Position numbers and translations under genes: made by a program. Below are positions 23,314 to 31,225 of a stretch of 41,037 nucleotides of DNA, piece by piece. The notes under the pieces were generated by a model that saw only the letters and a list, made by a program, of their open reading frames with translations, did no database searches and was not told the DNA's origin. The stretch lies in NCBI GenBank assembly GCA_900770445.1, contig CAAGKO010000060.1:1-41037 (forward strand), written 5' to 3'. The DNA is from an uncultured Oribacterium sp. Lineage in GTDB: Bacteria > Bacillota > Clostridia > Lachnospirales > Lachnospiraceae. Positions within the stretch are counted from its first letter, which is position 1. Each line of letters opens with the position of its first letter.

Positions 23314-24411
23314 TTAACGCTGTACACGTGCGCCTGCGCCGCCCATGATGGCTTCTACTTCCTTCTTGGTGGCCATGGTGGTGTCACCAGGAGTGGTCAT
23401 CGCGAGTGCGCCGTGAGCTGCACCGTAGTTTACAGCCTTCTCCGCATCACCGGTGGTCATGAGGCCATATACGAGGCCGGATGCGAAGGAGTCGCCGCCG
23501 CCGACACGGTCCATGATCTCGAGGCCCTTGTAATCCGCAGCCTTGTAGATCTCGCCGTCTGCCCAGCAGAGTGCGGACCAGTCGTTTACAGTTGCAGTAT
23601 GTACTGTACGAAGGGTGGTTGCAACCGCCTTGAAGTTCGGGTAGGTCTTTACAGCCTCGTTGATCATCTTCTTGTAGCCGTCGATGTTGAGCTCCTTGAG
23701 AGACTCGTCCTGGCCCTCGATCTGGAAGCCGAGGCAGGCGGTGAAGTCTTCCTCGTTACCGATCATAACGTCAACGTACTGAGCGATCTCCTTATTTACC
23801 TCCTGAGCCTTTGCCTGGCCGCCGATTGCAGACCACATGGAAGGACGGTAGTTGAGGTCATAGGAAACGATGGTGCCATACTTCTTCGCAGCCTTGATCG
23901 CAGCGATTGCGGTCTCGGAAGCCTGCTCAGAAAGAGCTGCATAGATGCCGCCGGTGTGGAGCCAGCGAACGCCGAGCTCACCGAAGATGTAATCGAAATC
24001 AAAATCAGCCGGTGTAGCCTTGGAAATTGCAGTGTTTGCACGGTCGGAGCAGCCCTTTGCACCACGGATACCGAAGCCTCTCTCTGTGAAGTTCAGTCCG
24101 TTTCTGCATACGCGGCCGATTCCGTCGGTGTCCATCCACTTTACGAGGGATGTATCAACACCACCCTGCATCATGAAGTCCTCAACCAGGTGGCCGACCT
24201 CATTGTCTGCAAGTGCAGTAAGAACAGCGGTCTTTAAACCGAAGCACTTACGAAGTCCACGGATAACGTTGTACTCTCCGCCGCCTTCCCATGCACGGAA
24301 GGATCTGGCAGTTCTGATTCTGCCCTCACCCGGATCCAGACGAAGCATAACCTCACCCAGAGAAACCGCATCAAATGCACACTCATTTGCTGGTCTTAAA
24401 TTTAAATCCAT
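23314..24411 (-). CDS. kdgK: 2-dehydro-3-deoxygluconokinase (PfkB family sugar kinase)
   Basis: PfkB-family kinase of 365 residues. It has the N-terminal SLGEVMLRLDPGEG...GGGEYNV substrate region, a YDLNYRPSMW block, GNEEDF, and the C-terminal DRVGGGDSFASGLVYG motif with its catalytic Asp. KDG kinases phosphorylate 2-keto-3-deoxygluconate in uronate and pectin breakdown; the RPSMW and SLGEVMLRL features favour this over fructokinase, but substrate choice is an inference. It is longer than the usual ~310-340. The ATG at 24411 follows GGAGG; an ATG four codons upstream overlaps that site and was rejected. No aldolase or uronate isomerase gene is adjacent. A cre site overlies the promoter region. 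Confidence 0.8.
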   Translation of the reverse strand: MDLNLRPANECAFDAVSLGEVMLRLDPGEGRIRTARSFRAWEGGGEYNVIRGLRKCFGLKTAVLTALADNEVGHLVEDFMMQGGVDTSLVKWMDTDGIGRVCRNGLNFTERGFGIRGAKGCSDRANTAISKATPADFDFDYIFGELGVRWLHTGGIYAALSEQASETAIAAIKAAKKYGTIVSYDLNYRPSMWSAIGGQAKAQEVNKEIAQYVDVMIGNEEDFTACLGFQIEGQDESLKELNIDGYKKMINEAVKTYPNFKAVATTLRTVHTATVNDWSALCWADGEIYKAADYKGLEIMDRVGGGDSFASGLVYGLMTTGDAEKAVNYGAAHGALAMTTPGDTTMATKKEVEAIMGGAGARVQR

Positions 24412-24485
24412 AACTTCCTCCATTTAAAACTGTCCGCACTATGCCGACAGAACCTAACTGGTTTACCTGAAAGCGCAGTACCACT

Positions 24486-24499
24486 TGTAAGCGTTTTCA
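24486..24499. promoter_or_regulatory. CcpA cre site
   Basis: TGTAAGCGTTTTCA matches every position of the cre consensus TGWAANCGNTNWCA. It begins about 10 bp downstream of the KDG kinase -10 box, a position suited to carbon catabolite repression by blocking transcription. Confidence 0.85.
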
Positions 24500-24509
24500 A
24501 AACATTTAA

Positions 24510-24539
24510 AGTATAGCACAGCCCCTTTTAAGTCATCAA
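24510..24539 (-). promoter_or_regulatory. KDG kinase promoter
   Basis: TTGATG (24534-24539) and TATACT (24510-24515) are spaced 18 bp apart on the minus strand, just upstream of the cre site. Confidence 0.65.
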
Positions 24540-24577
24540 GCATATTGTACTAAATTCAGAACTATTTTCAGTCCAGC

Positions 24578-24597
24578 GGTAACCGTTCCGGCCCCTG
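24578..24597. repeat. Possible remnant of the palindromic element
   Basis: GGTAACCGTTCCGGC is shared with the outer end of the element at 40.9 kb. No second arm is evident here, so it may be a half element or a chance match. Confidence 0.3.
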
Positions 24598-24600
24598 CTT

Positions 24601-25269
24601 TCACTTCGAAAGACGCCGGAGTACCTCCGGGAGCTCGGAGATTTCGTGGATCACGGCCTTCGGGTTCGCGACGGTGCCGAAGCCGTAGCTCGCATAGATG
24701 AAGCGGATGCCGGCCTGCGCAGCACCCGCCTCATCCATCGCGGTATCGCCGACGTAAACACAGCTCTCCTTCGGAAGGCCGTTTCGCTCCATCAGAAGCC
24801 GGATGTTGCTGCCCTTTTTCTTTCCGGTTCGTCCATAGCACTCGAAGTCCTGCACATCGCCCTCGACCTCTACCGGTCCCAGGATCCAGCCGGCATCCTC
24901 GATGAGGGTCTCGATGTAACCATCCTGACAGTTCGACACGATGTACACGCGGTAGCCCTCCTCATGGAGACGCTCGATCGTCTCCATGCAGCCCGGATAG
25001 AAATCACCGCTATGCGCACGAAGATACAGATCTTCATTCTCCATGCAGTCCTGCATGATCAGCGCCCGCAGCTCCTCCGAAATATCCGGCAGCATCATGC
25101 AGCTGATCTCATACATCGTATGACCCATGAAGCGGTACATATCCTCAACTGTGATCTTCACGCCCTTCGTTTCCGGATGACGGTCCAGCACCTCCTGCCA
25201 GGCAGCCGTCACCTGACGCGCCGAATCCCATAAGGTGCCATCCACATCGAATATCACATTTCTGATCAT
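24601..25269 (-). CDS. HAD-superfamily hydrolase (phosphoglycolate phosphatase-like)
   Basis: The 222-residue protein has the HAD motifs in order: FDVDGTLWDS (Asp8, Asp10), VSNCQDG, the lysine region after GRTGKKKGSN, and YVGDTAMDEAGAAQAG. The cap between motifs I and II is helical (subclass I). Such enzymes remove phosphate from small metabolites, and the substrate cannot be told from sequence. The ATG follows GGAGA at about 7 nt. It lies behind the KDG kinase promoter in the same direction and is probably a separate unit. Confidence 0.85.
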   Translation of the reverse strand: MIRNVIFDVDGTLWDSARQVTAAWQEVLDRHPETKGVKITVEDMYRFMGHTMYEISCMMLPDISEELRALIMQDCMENEDLYLRAHSGDFYPGCMETIERLHEEGYRVYIVSNCQDGYIETLIEDAGWILGPVEVEGDVQDFECYGRTGKKKGSNIRLLMERNGLPKESCVYVGDTAMDEAGAAQAGIRFIYASYGFGTVANPKAVIHEISELPEVLRRLSK

Positions 25270-25766
25270 GCTCTTATCTCCATCTTTCTTTCTGAACGGT
25301 ACAGGCCCGGCGATCGATGCGCACGACCTCTGTCACTCCACTTTTTGAAGTGTAGCAGAAGTCTCCGTACTCGAAAAGTCAAATTTGAATTCTGTGTTCA
25401 TAGTCCGTTCATATTTGAATCTGATTGTTAACAGAAAGTTCACGTGCCCCACATACTTTGTTCACCATTGACTTATATATTATAACCAAGATAACAAATA
25501 AGTTATCGGTTTAAGAAGATTTTTTTCATAATACTCGGGCAGGGATCGAAGGATCACCTGCCCTCCTCCCTTTTATGGGGTTTTTTTTATTTACAGAAAA
25601 ATCACACGTTAAAAACTCAGCCGAAGAAACTCAGATCGCCGGAGACGAACGAATCGAAAACAGGACCATACAGAAGCCCGGTAAAACTGCGCCGGAGACT
25701 TCTGTATGGTCCTGTTTTGATTTTCACGTTTTCAGTGCAGGTTTTCTTTTACTTCTCTTTTCTCTG
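25270..25766. other. 497-bp intergenic region with a possible small RNA and a terminator
   Basis: No protein gene is convincing. On the plus strand a TTGACT (25468-25473) is followed by a possible -10 near 25491, and then by a GGGCAGG/CCTGCCC hairpin (25537-25563) and a run of eight T (25581-25588), the layout of a short transcript. Further right is a strong bidirectional terminator. The left part (25390-25440) has repeats of ATTCAAAT and ATGAAC near the HAD gene. Confidence 0.4.
25657..25718. terminator. Bidirectional terminator behind the YesL-like gene
   Basis: The 20-bp arms 25657-25676 and 25699-25718 are perfectly complementary, read AAAACAGGACCATACAGAAG on one side, and end in T-runs in both directions. 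It lies about 50 nt past the stop of the minus-strand YesL-like gene. Confidence 0.92.
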
Positions 25767-26543
25767 TCACATCTCATCTTCCGATGATTTCTTTAAGCCG
25801 GAAATCGCCTCTCCGGTTTCTTCGGCAGCCCCCTCCTTCAGGGAACCATCCATATTGATGTCCTCGAGAATCGGGTGCACATCACCGTCGTGGCTGTGAT
25901 CCTCCTTCGGCATGAACTTGAGAAAGATATGCTCGAACATCGTGGAGTTGATCCAGGCGATCAGTGCGAAGCCCATCAGCATCAGAAACGCGGACAGCCA
26001 TGGTATATAGAATAGGAGAATATACCATACCACTAAAATCACGACATCACAGATCAGCATCGAAATCGTGGATCCGAGATAGCGGATCGACATCAGGATG
26101 GCATTCAGGATGGTGTTTTTTGTCGTATTTTCAAAACGGCTTAAGACCGGCCATACATACAGGAAGACGAAGATCCAGACGATAATCATGGCGAACACGA
26201 CCGCCTGCAGGAAAAACTTCACCATACCGGAACCGGCCATCAGCTGTCCGAAGAACCAGAAGTCGAAGCCCAGCACCGCAGCAATCAGCAGCATCGGGAT
26301 CCAGATGAGCGTCGCCTGCCTGAAATTCTGCTTAAATGAGCGGAAGAACATCCGAAAATCACCGTAATCCTCATTCCGCACATACTTCAGCGTGCAGTAG
26401 TACAGCGCCGTCGTGGACGCACCGATCGTCACGACCGGAATCGAGCAGACGAACCACAGAAGGTTCAGCACGATCATATCTCCAAGCCGCCCCACGAAAC
26501 GCCAGATCGGATTATCATAATCAAAAAAGCTCTGTAACATCAT
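25767..26543 (-). CDS. YesL-like (DUF624) membrane protein
   Basis: The 258-residue protein has about five membrane segments and the family opening NPIWRFVGRLGDMIVLNLLWFVCSIPVVTIGASTTALYY. A polar, acidic C-terminal tail of ~50 residues follows. YesL proteins often accompany sugar ABC transporters and YesM/YesN systems, and their role is unknown. The mgl and kinase cluster lies a few kb away, separated by the BCCT gene and others. Two ATGs in a row follow GGGGGAC, and the start is uncertain by one codon. Confidence 0.8.
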   Translation of the reverse strand: MMLQSFFDYDNPIWRFVGRLGDMIVLNLLWFVCSIPVVTIGASTTALYYCTLKYVRNEDYGDFRMFFRSFKQNFRQATLIWIPMLLIAAVLGFDFWFFGQLMAGSGMVKFFLQAVVFAMIIVWIFVFLYVWPVLSRFENTTKNTILNAILMSIRYLGSTISMLICDVVILVVWYILLFYIPWLSAFLMLMGFALIAWINSTMFEHIFLKFMPKEDHSHDGDVHPILEDINMDGSLKEGAAEETGEAISGLKKSSEDEM

Positions 26544-26703
26544 GTCCCCCTGTCAATTCTTCACGTCCTGCCGCCCTTGCTATGGTAGACGGTCTGCCGC
26601 TGTTCGATGCACATCATAACAGATTCAACAGAATTCTAGCATATTTCACATCACCGATTCAACGCCCACATAAAAACCGCGCAGGCATCCATACACAGGG
26701 GCG

Positions 26704-26749
26704 CTACAGTTCAGACCGGGAGCCGGAGGGCGGCAGTCTGAACTGTTAC
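26704..26749. repeat. Short palindromic element downstream of the BCCT gene
   Basis: The arms CAGTTCAGAC (26707-26716) and GTCTGAACTG (26736-26745) are flanked by GCTA and TTAC. The interior GGGAGCCGGAGGGCGG resembles part of the 64-nt core found at 13.7 and 40.9 kb. It may also act as a weak terminator for the BCCT gene. Confidence 0.65.
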
Positions 26750-26770
26750 ACTGCGGCTCCATCCGAATAT

Positions 26771-28327
26771 TCAGTTCATCTCCTCCAGATACGCCTTCGC
26801 ATCCTTCAGGAACGCGGCAGTGATCAGGACGATGACGGCACCGATCGGGAAGGCCGCGATGATGCTGACGGACTGAAGGTTCGCCATAGAGCTGTCTGAG
26901 AAGACGAGGGCGACCGGAAGCAGGATGAGCAGCATCGACCACAGCGCCTTCACCCAGCCCTGCGGCTCTTCGTCCTTTCCGAGCTTTTTATAGCTGTACT
27001 GGGAAGCCACCAGAGCGATGGAATCGAAGGAGGTCGCATAGAAGGCGATCATCGTCACGATGAGCAGCACGAGTACCGCCTTCGCGAGCGGCAGCTGCTG
27101 GATGATGGCAATGATGGTGGTGTACAGGTTCTGTGTCTTATCGTAGAGAGCGACGATATCGAAGCGACCGGCCATCTGGAGCCCCAGTCCATAATTTCCG
27201 AGCACGATGAAGCTTACGAAGGTGCTGCCCATGCCGAAGACATAGCCGCCGAGGATCGTCGAGCGGATGGTGCGGCCACGGGAAATCGAGCCGATGAAGA
27301 ACGGCGCTGCCACACACCATACCATCCAGTACGCCCAGTAGAAAATCGTCCAGTTCTGGGCGAAGCCGGTGCTTCTGGTCGGATCCGTATAGGTCGCGAG
27401 GCCGAGGAAGTTCTGCGCGAGACGCCCCATCGCGGAGAAACCCGTCTCCAGGATGAAACGCGCTTCCCCGCCGCAGACGAGCACGTAGAGAAGTAAGCCA
27501 TAAAAGCAGTAGGTGCAGACATTGGCGAGCAGAGAGACACCGAACATACCACGCATGACCGCGCAGGTGTAAAGTACGCAGGTTACAAGCAGAATCGCGA
27601 TCGTGATGGTGCGATCCGGGAGGTCGATACCGAGGAGTGTCTTCAGCGCTTCACTGAGGAGCGGCGTGGCGACGGAAAAGGTGGTTGCGGTGCCGGCGAG
27701 AAGGGCGAACACGGCGAGGAGGTCGATGAAGCGGCCCGGCAGACGGTCGGTGTACTTCCCGAGAATCGGACGACAGGCCTCGGAGTACTTCTGACGCGTC
27801 CGCTTCCGGACGTGCAGCATGAAACCGAAGGCTACCGCAAGCACGAGGTAAAAGCCCCACGGAATCGGGCCCCAGTGAAACAGCGTGAAGGTGCTGGCCC
27901 AATCCATGCGACTGCCCATCTCCACGGTATGCGGGTCCTCCCAGTAGAGGATCCATTCGCAGAAGGAGTAAAACAGGATGTCGGCGGCGAGCCCCGCGGT
28001 GAACATCATGGCCCCCCACTGGAAGAAGCTGTACTTCGGCTTTTCATCCGGCGCACCGAGCACGATGCGGCCATAGCGTGAGAGCGCGATGTAGAGGGAC
28101 ATCACGGCCGTTCCGAGGCCGATCAGGAGATAGTAGAGTCCGAAGCTGTCGCCCAGGAAGGTCCGGATACTGCCGAGCACGGCATTGGACGCGTCCGGCA
28201 GAAGGAAAAACAGCAGCGCCAGCACCACGATCAGCGCAAACGGCACCAGCGTGATCATCCAGTCGATGCGACTCCGATCCGACTCCATCTGTTCGAATTT
28301 TTCATTTTCGCTCTGCTTCATGTTCAT
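26771..28327 (-). CDS. BCCT-family betaine/carnitine/choline-type transporter
   Basis: The 518-residue protein has twelve membrane segments and the BCCT signature NWTIFYWAYWMVWCVAAPFFIGSISRGRTIR in the region of TM8. BCCT proteins take up or exchange trimethylammonium compounds such as glycine betaine, choline or carnitine. Long charged terminal tails typical of osmosensing BetP are absent, the C-terminus being short (YLEEMN), which fits a nutrient or exchange role better, though this is an inference. The ATG at 28327 follows GGAAGGAG. Hairpin repeats of the same family flank the gene on both sides. Confidence 0.9.
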   Translation of the reverse strand: MNMKQSENEKFEQMESDRSRIDWMITLVPFALIVVLALLFFLLPDASNAVLGSIRTFLGDSFGLYYLLIGLGTAVMSLYIALSRYGRIVLGAPDEKPKYSFFQWGAMMFTAGLAADILFYSFCEWILYWEDPHTVEMGSRMDWASTFTLFHWGPIPWGFYLVLAVAFGFMLHVRKRTRQKYSEACRPILGKYTDRLPGRFIDLLAVFALLAGTATTFSVATPLLSEALKTLLGIDLPDRTITIAILLVTCVLYTCAVMRGMFGVSLLANVCTYCFYGLLLYVLVCGGEARFILETGFSAMGRLAQNFLGLATYTDPTRSTGFAQNWTIFYWAYWMVWCVAAPFFIGSISRGRTIRSTILGGYVFGMGSTFVSFIVLGNYGLGLQMAGRFDIVALYDKTQNLYTTIIAIIQQLPLAKAVLVLLIVTMIAFYATSFDSIALVASQYSYKKLGKDEEPQGWVKALWSMLLILLPVALVFSDSSMANLQSVSIIAAFPIGAVIVLITAAFLKDAKAYLEEMN

Positions 28328-28421
28328 TTTATTCTCCTTCCGAAATGTTTTGAACAATATAGCACCGGAGGTCCGTCACGTCAAGCGAATTCTGTGCAAG
28401 GTCGAGGAATCATGCTAGAAT

Positions 28422-28464
28422 AGTAGCAGTTCAGCTATGGGGACCCGGAGCTGAACTGTTACAG
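28422..28464. repeat. Short palindromic element upstream of the BCCT gene
   Basis: The arms at 28423-28436 and 28449-28462 pair over about 13 of 14 positions (GTAGCAGTTCAGCT / AGCTGAACTGTTAC). The loop contains GGGGACCCGG, also part of the 64-nt core elsewhere in the window. It falls just behind a TAGAAT box (28416-28421) and so would lie in the 5' leader of the plus-strand gene. Confidence 0.65.
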
Positions 28465-28499
28465 AATACGTTCATACCGCTGGAAAGGACCGCACAACC

Positions 28500-29126
28500 A
28501 TGCTTTTAAATAAAGAAAAAACGCCGGCCATCAACTATAAGGAAGACTGGCCGACGCACTACTATGACATCGAGGATATCGATACCCGTGAGAAGATTCT
28601 GACCGAAATGCTCGAGTCCAATGCAGGCGACCGGAATGATCGTCGCCGTCTCGAGCTTCTTCGCAAGCGCTACCCGGCGAACGAGCGCACGGGTGCGAAG
28701 CGAAAGGATGCGTTCGTCGCGGCCTGGATGGGGCTCCTCATCGATGGCCGCCTCGGTACGAACTTTCTGAACCGGAAGAAGCGCGCGCGTGATATCCGAC
28801 AGTACTTCACCACGCTCTGCGTGCTGGATGAGGAGGTCGATGAGGTTCTCCTCGAGGAGTGGCATCAGTTCGCCCGCCTCTGGATCGAGAGCTGTGCCGG
28901 TGACCGGAGCTACGACTCGACCGCCTTCGGCCTCTTCCGCCTCGGCGATGAACGCCTCGGAAAGAAAATCGCCGCTGAGATCCACGAAGTCACCAGCACC
29001 ATCCCGGCCCGCTTCGGCCTCGATGAAGAGCTCCGCGCCTTCCGCCGCGTCATGAAGGAAACCTACATCGCGATGGTCGACCACGGCGACCGCTACTGGG
29101 CCGACGTCACCGGTGACAGGGATTGA
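28500..29126 (+). CDS. Conserved-looking protein of unknown function
   Basis: This 208-residue soluble protein is charged, has no signal peptide or membrane segment and looks largely helical. Features are YKEDWPTHYYDIEDIDTREKIL at the N-terminus, paired basic patches (RRRLELLRKRYP), and FGLFRLGDERLGKKIAAEIH towards the end. It was not recognised as a known enzyme. The ATG follows AAAGGA at about 10 nt. It is transcribed away from BCCT and convergent with the sugar-sensing cluster. Codon use resembles that of its neighbours, so it is probably a real gene. Confidence 0.7.
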   Translation: MLLNKEKTPAINYKEDWPTHYYDIEDIDTREKILTEMLESNAGDRNDRRRLELLRKRYPANERTGAKRKDAFVAAWMGLLIDGRLGTNFLNRKKRARDIRQYFTTLCVLDEEVDEVLLEEWHQFARLWIESCAGDRSYDSTAFGLFRLGDERLGKKIAAEIHEVTSTIPARFGLDEELRAFRRVMKETYIAMVDHGDRYWADVTGDRD

Positions 29127-29157
29127 GAGAGACCCCGGAGGGCCGGCGTGGCCTCTC
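29127..29157. terminator. Hairpin between convergent genes
   Basis: GAGAGACC and GGCCTCTC pair with one mismatch around a GC-rich interior. No T-run follows on either side, so termination efficiency is doubtful. Confidence 0.35.
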
Positions 29158-29167
29158 CGCGGCACTG

Positions 29168-30211
29168 TCACTTGAATTCCAGCACATTATCCCGCGTCAC
29201 CTTCTCATACGGCAGACGAATATACTTGTCACCGACGAGCGGAAGATCACGCAGCGGCTCCTCGAGGGCCAGATGGTGTGCCAGCTGAAAGATGGCCGCT
29301 GCCTGGCCCTCGGCGTCGTTATAGATCGTCGCTTCGAGCTTCCCGTCGCGTACCGCACTGAGCCCCGCCTCCGTGCCATCGATGCCGAAGATCAGCGGCC
29401 ACTGCGCCTTCGGAAGATCACTCGCCTCGAAGGCATCGATCGCTCCCAGCGCCATCTCATCATTATTCGCGAGCACCAGCTCGATATCCTCCCCATACTG
29501 CCGGATGATTTTATCCATCTGGGTTTTCGCCTGCGCACGGTTCCAGTTTGCGATCGCATACGTGAGTCGATCCAGCTTCACACCGAGCTCCAGCATCCGA
29601 TTTACGGAGCTCTCCGAGCGGGCGACGGCATCCTGGTGTCCGGCCTCCCCCTCGAGCACGACATACTGAATCGCACCGTCTCCATTCCGGTCCACCGTGC
29701 CGCTTCGGATCGCATCGGCTGCCAGCTCCCCCTGCATCGTGCCGGATTCGAAGGCATTGGCCCCCACATAAAAGAGCTTATCCCAGCGCTGCAGATCATC
29801 CTCCACCAGCTCGCGGTTGAAAAAGATGATCGGCACATCCGCATTCCGCGCCGCGTTGATGACCTCGGTCGGTGCCGTACGATCGACCAGATTCACACAG
29901 ATCACATCGAAATCCGCTGCAATCATGTCGCGCACCTGTTCGTTCTGCTTCGTCTGACTCTGCGAGGCATTATAGACCTCCAGCACGATATCCTGTTTTT
30001 CCTCCGCCTTCGCGCTCAGCACCTGATTATTCAGATCCTGCATCAGCGCCGATAGGAAGGCATCATACTGATCATAGACCGACACGCCGATTTTGATCTT
30101 CCCATCGGTTTTTCGGGCCGGCAGCTTTTGCCGCGCAGCGCAGCCTGAGAGCTCCAGCATCACGACCAACATGACCATGACGGCGCTCATACTCCGTTTT
30201 CTCTTTTTCAT
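29168..30211 (-). CDS. MglB-like galactose/glucose-binding lipoprotein (second copy)
   Basis: The 347-residue protein has a lipoprotein signal (MLELSGCAA) and a two-domain periplasmic sugar-binding fold. It keeps the MglB calcium loop (DRNGDGAIQYVVLEG) and equivalents of MglB's sugar ligands: YDAF near the N-terminus, NLVDRTA, GHQDAVARS (His, Asp and Arg all present), NWNRAQ (Trp), NND, GIDG and IYND. It is the last gene of the cluster, 36 nt behind the anchored binding protein. Being tied to the kinase genes rather than to mglAC, it may supply a ligand signal or a second specificity. The ATG at 30211 follows GGGAG; the frame is open 12 codons upstream. Confidence 0.85.
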   Translation of the reverse strand: MKKRKRSMSAVMVMLVVMLELSGCAARQKLPARKTDGKIKIGVSVYDQYDAFLSALMQDLNNQVLSAKAEEKQDIVLEVYNASQSQTKQNEQVRDMIAADFDVICVNLVDRTAPTEVINAARNADVPIIFFNRELVEDDLQRWDKLFYVGANAFESGTMQGELAADAIRSGTVDRNGDGAIQYVVLEGEAGHQDAVARSESSVNRMLELGVKLDRLTYAIANWNRAQAKTQMDKIIRQYGEDIELVLANNDEMALGAIDAFEASDLPKAQWPLIFGIDGTEAGLSAVRDGKLEATIYNDAEGQAAAIFQLAHHLALEEPLRDLPLVGDKYIRLPYEKVTRDNVLEFK

Positions 30212-30247
30212 ACGTTTCTCCCACAGCTTATCCCACTGCATCAACAC

Positions 30248-31225
30248 TCACTGCACGATCGGAAACAGGATTCGCTGATTCTCATCCCGGAACAGATTGT
30301 CCCGATGGACGACATTGAAGCCCTGCTCCCGGTCCTCGAGCACCAGCATCCGGTTCCGGAGCTTCGCCGAGAGATCCGTGAGACTCTGATAGCCCATGCT
30401 GAACTCGTTCGGCAGGATCATCGAAGCGATGGTGCCGTTATCGATATAGTATGCGAGCTTTTCGCTGCAGCCCGCACCATAGAGGGGCAGCTGATCCGTG
30501 CCGGTGGCCGCGACATAGTCCACCGCTGCCTCGAGGCTCGTATTATCGAGACCGATGATCACCGCAGGTGTCACCCGCTCCATCGAGCGTTGCAGCTCCT
30601 GCTCGAGGAAACGGCTCTCCTCCACCGTCCAGACGATCTCCGGCCCCTTCGCCTGCACCGCATCCATGAAGCCCTTCAGGCGGTCCTGCATCGCATACTG
30701 CTGTTGATTGCCGGCGACGATGCCGATCTTCAGCCCCTTCAGACGATCGCCGTAATCGATCACGAGCTCGTTTCCGATGGCCCGACCGACCTCCACGTTA
30801 TCCGTCATCACCGTCGCATAGTTGCCGGAGATATCTGCATCCGCATCCACATTCGTGATGATAAACTCCACGGGCACACGGGCGATGATGTTCCGCACGA
30901 TTTCCGCGGTGCCCATGCTGAGACAGAAATCCGTGATGATGCCATCCGCACCATCCGCGATCTCCTGATTGATCAGTGCGGTCTGTGTAAAGACATCATC
31001 GATATAGTCTGTATACACATAGCTCAGGTCAATGTTGTTGTCCTTTGCCGCCTGTGTGAGCCCTGCCTTCAGTGGCACCCAGCGGTCCTGCGAGGAATCA
31101 CTCACGATCACCGACACCTGGTAACGCTTCTCACCGGTGCCCCGCGCCAGCATCACGGAGCAGAACAGGATGGTGATCACCAGCCCGCCGATGATCGGCC
31201 ATAAGAAGCTTCGATCCTCATACAT
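30248..31225 (-). CDS. Membrane-anchored sugar-binding protein, probable sensor partner of the kinase
   Basis: The 325-residue protein has one N-terminal membrane segment (about 8-27) without a lipobox, then a Peripla_BP_4-type sugar-binding domain (VSVIVSDSSQDRWVPLKAGL..., GNQQQYAMQDRLKGFMDAV, VIIGLDNTS). Its start lies inside the 3' end of the kinase gene (8-nt overlap), so their translation is coupled. In Clostridium beijerinckii an anchored binding protein (XylFII) passes a xylose signal to a LytS-type kinase; this gene order suggests a similar function, with an unknown sugar. It lacks the MglB calcium loop. Confidence 0.8.
   Translation of the reverse strand: MYEDRSFLWPIIGGLVITILFCSVMLARGTGEKRYQVSVIVSDSSQDRWVPLKAGLTQAAKDNNIDLSYVYTDYIDDVFTQTALINQEIADGADGIITDFCLSMGTAEIVRNIIARVPVEFIITNVDADADISGNYATVMTDNVEVGRAIGNELVIDYGDRLKGLKIGIVAGNQQQYAMQDRLKGFMDAVQAKGPEIVWTVEESRFLEQELQRSMERVTPAVIIGLDNTSLEAAVDYVAATGTDQLPLYGAGCSEKLAYYIDNGTIASMILPNEFSMGYQSLTDLSAKLRNRMLVLEDREQGFNVVHRDNLFRDENQRILFPIVQ

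Noticed and set aside
26700..28470. Hairpin repeats read as a CRISPR array
   Set aside because: There are only two copies 1.7 kb apart with a gene between them, no regular spacers and no cas genes.
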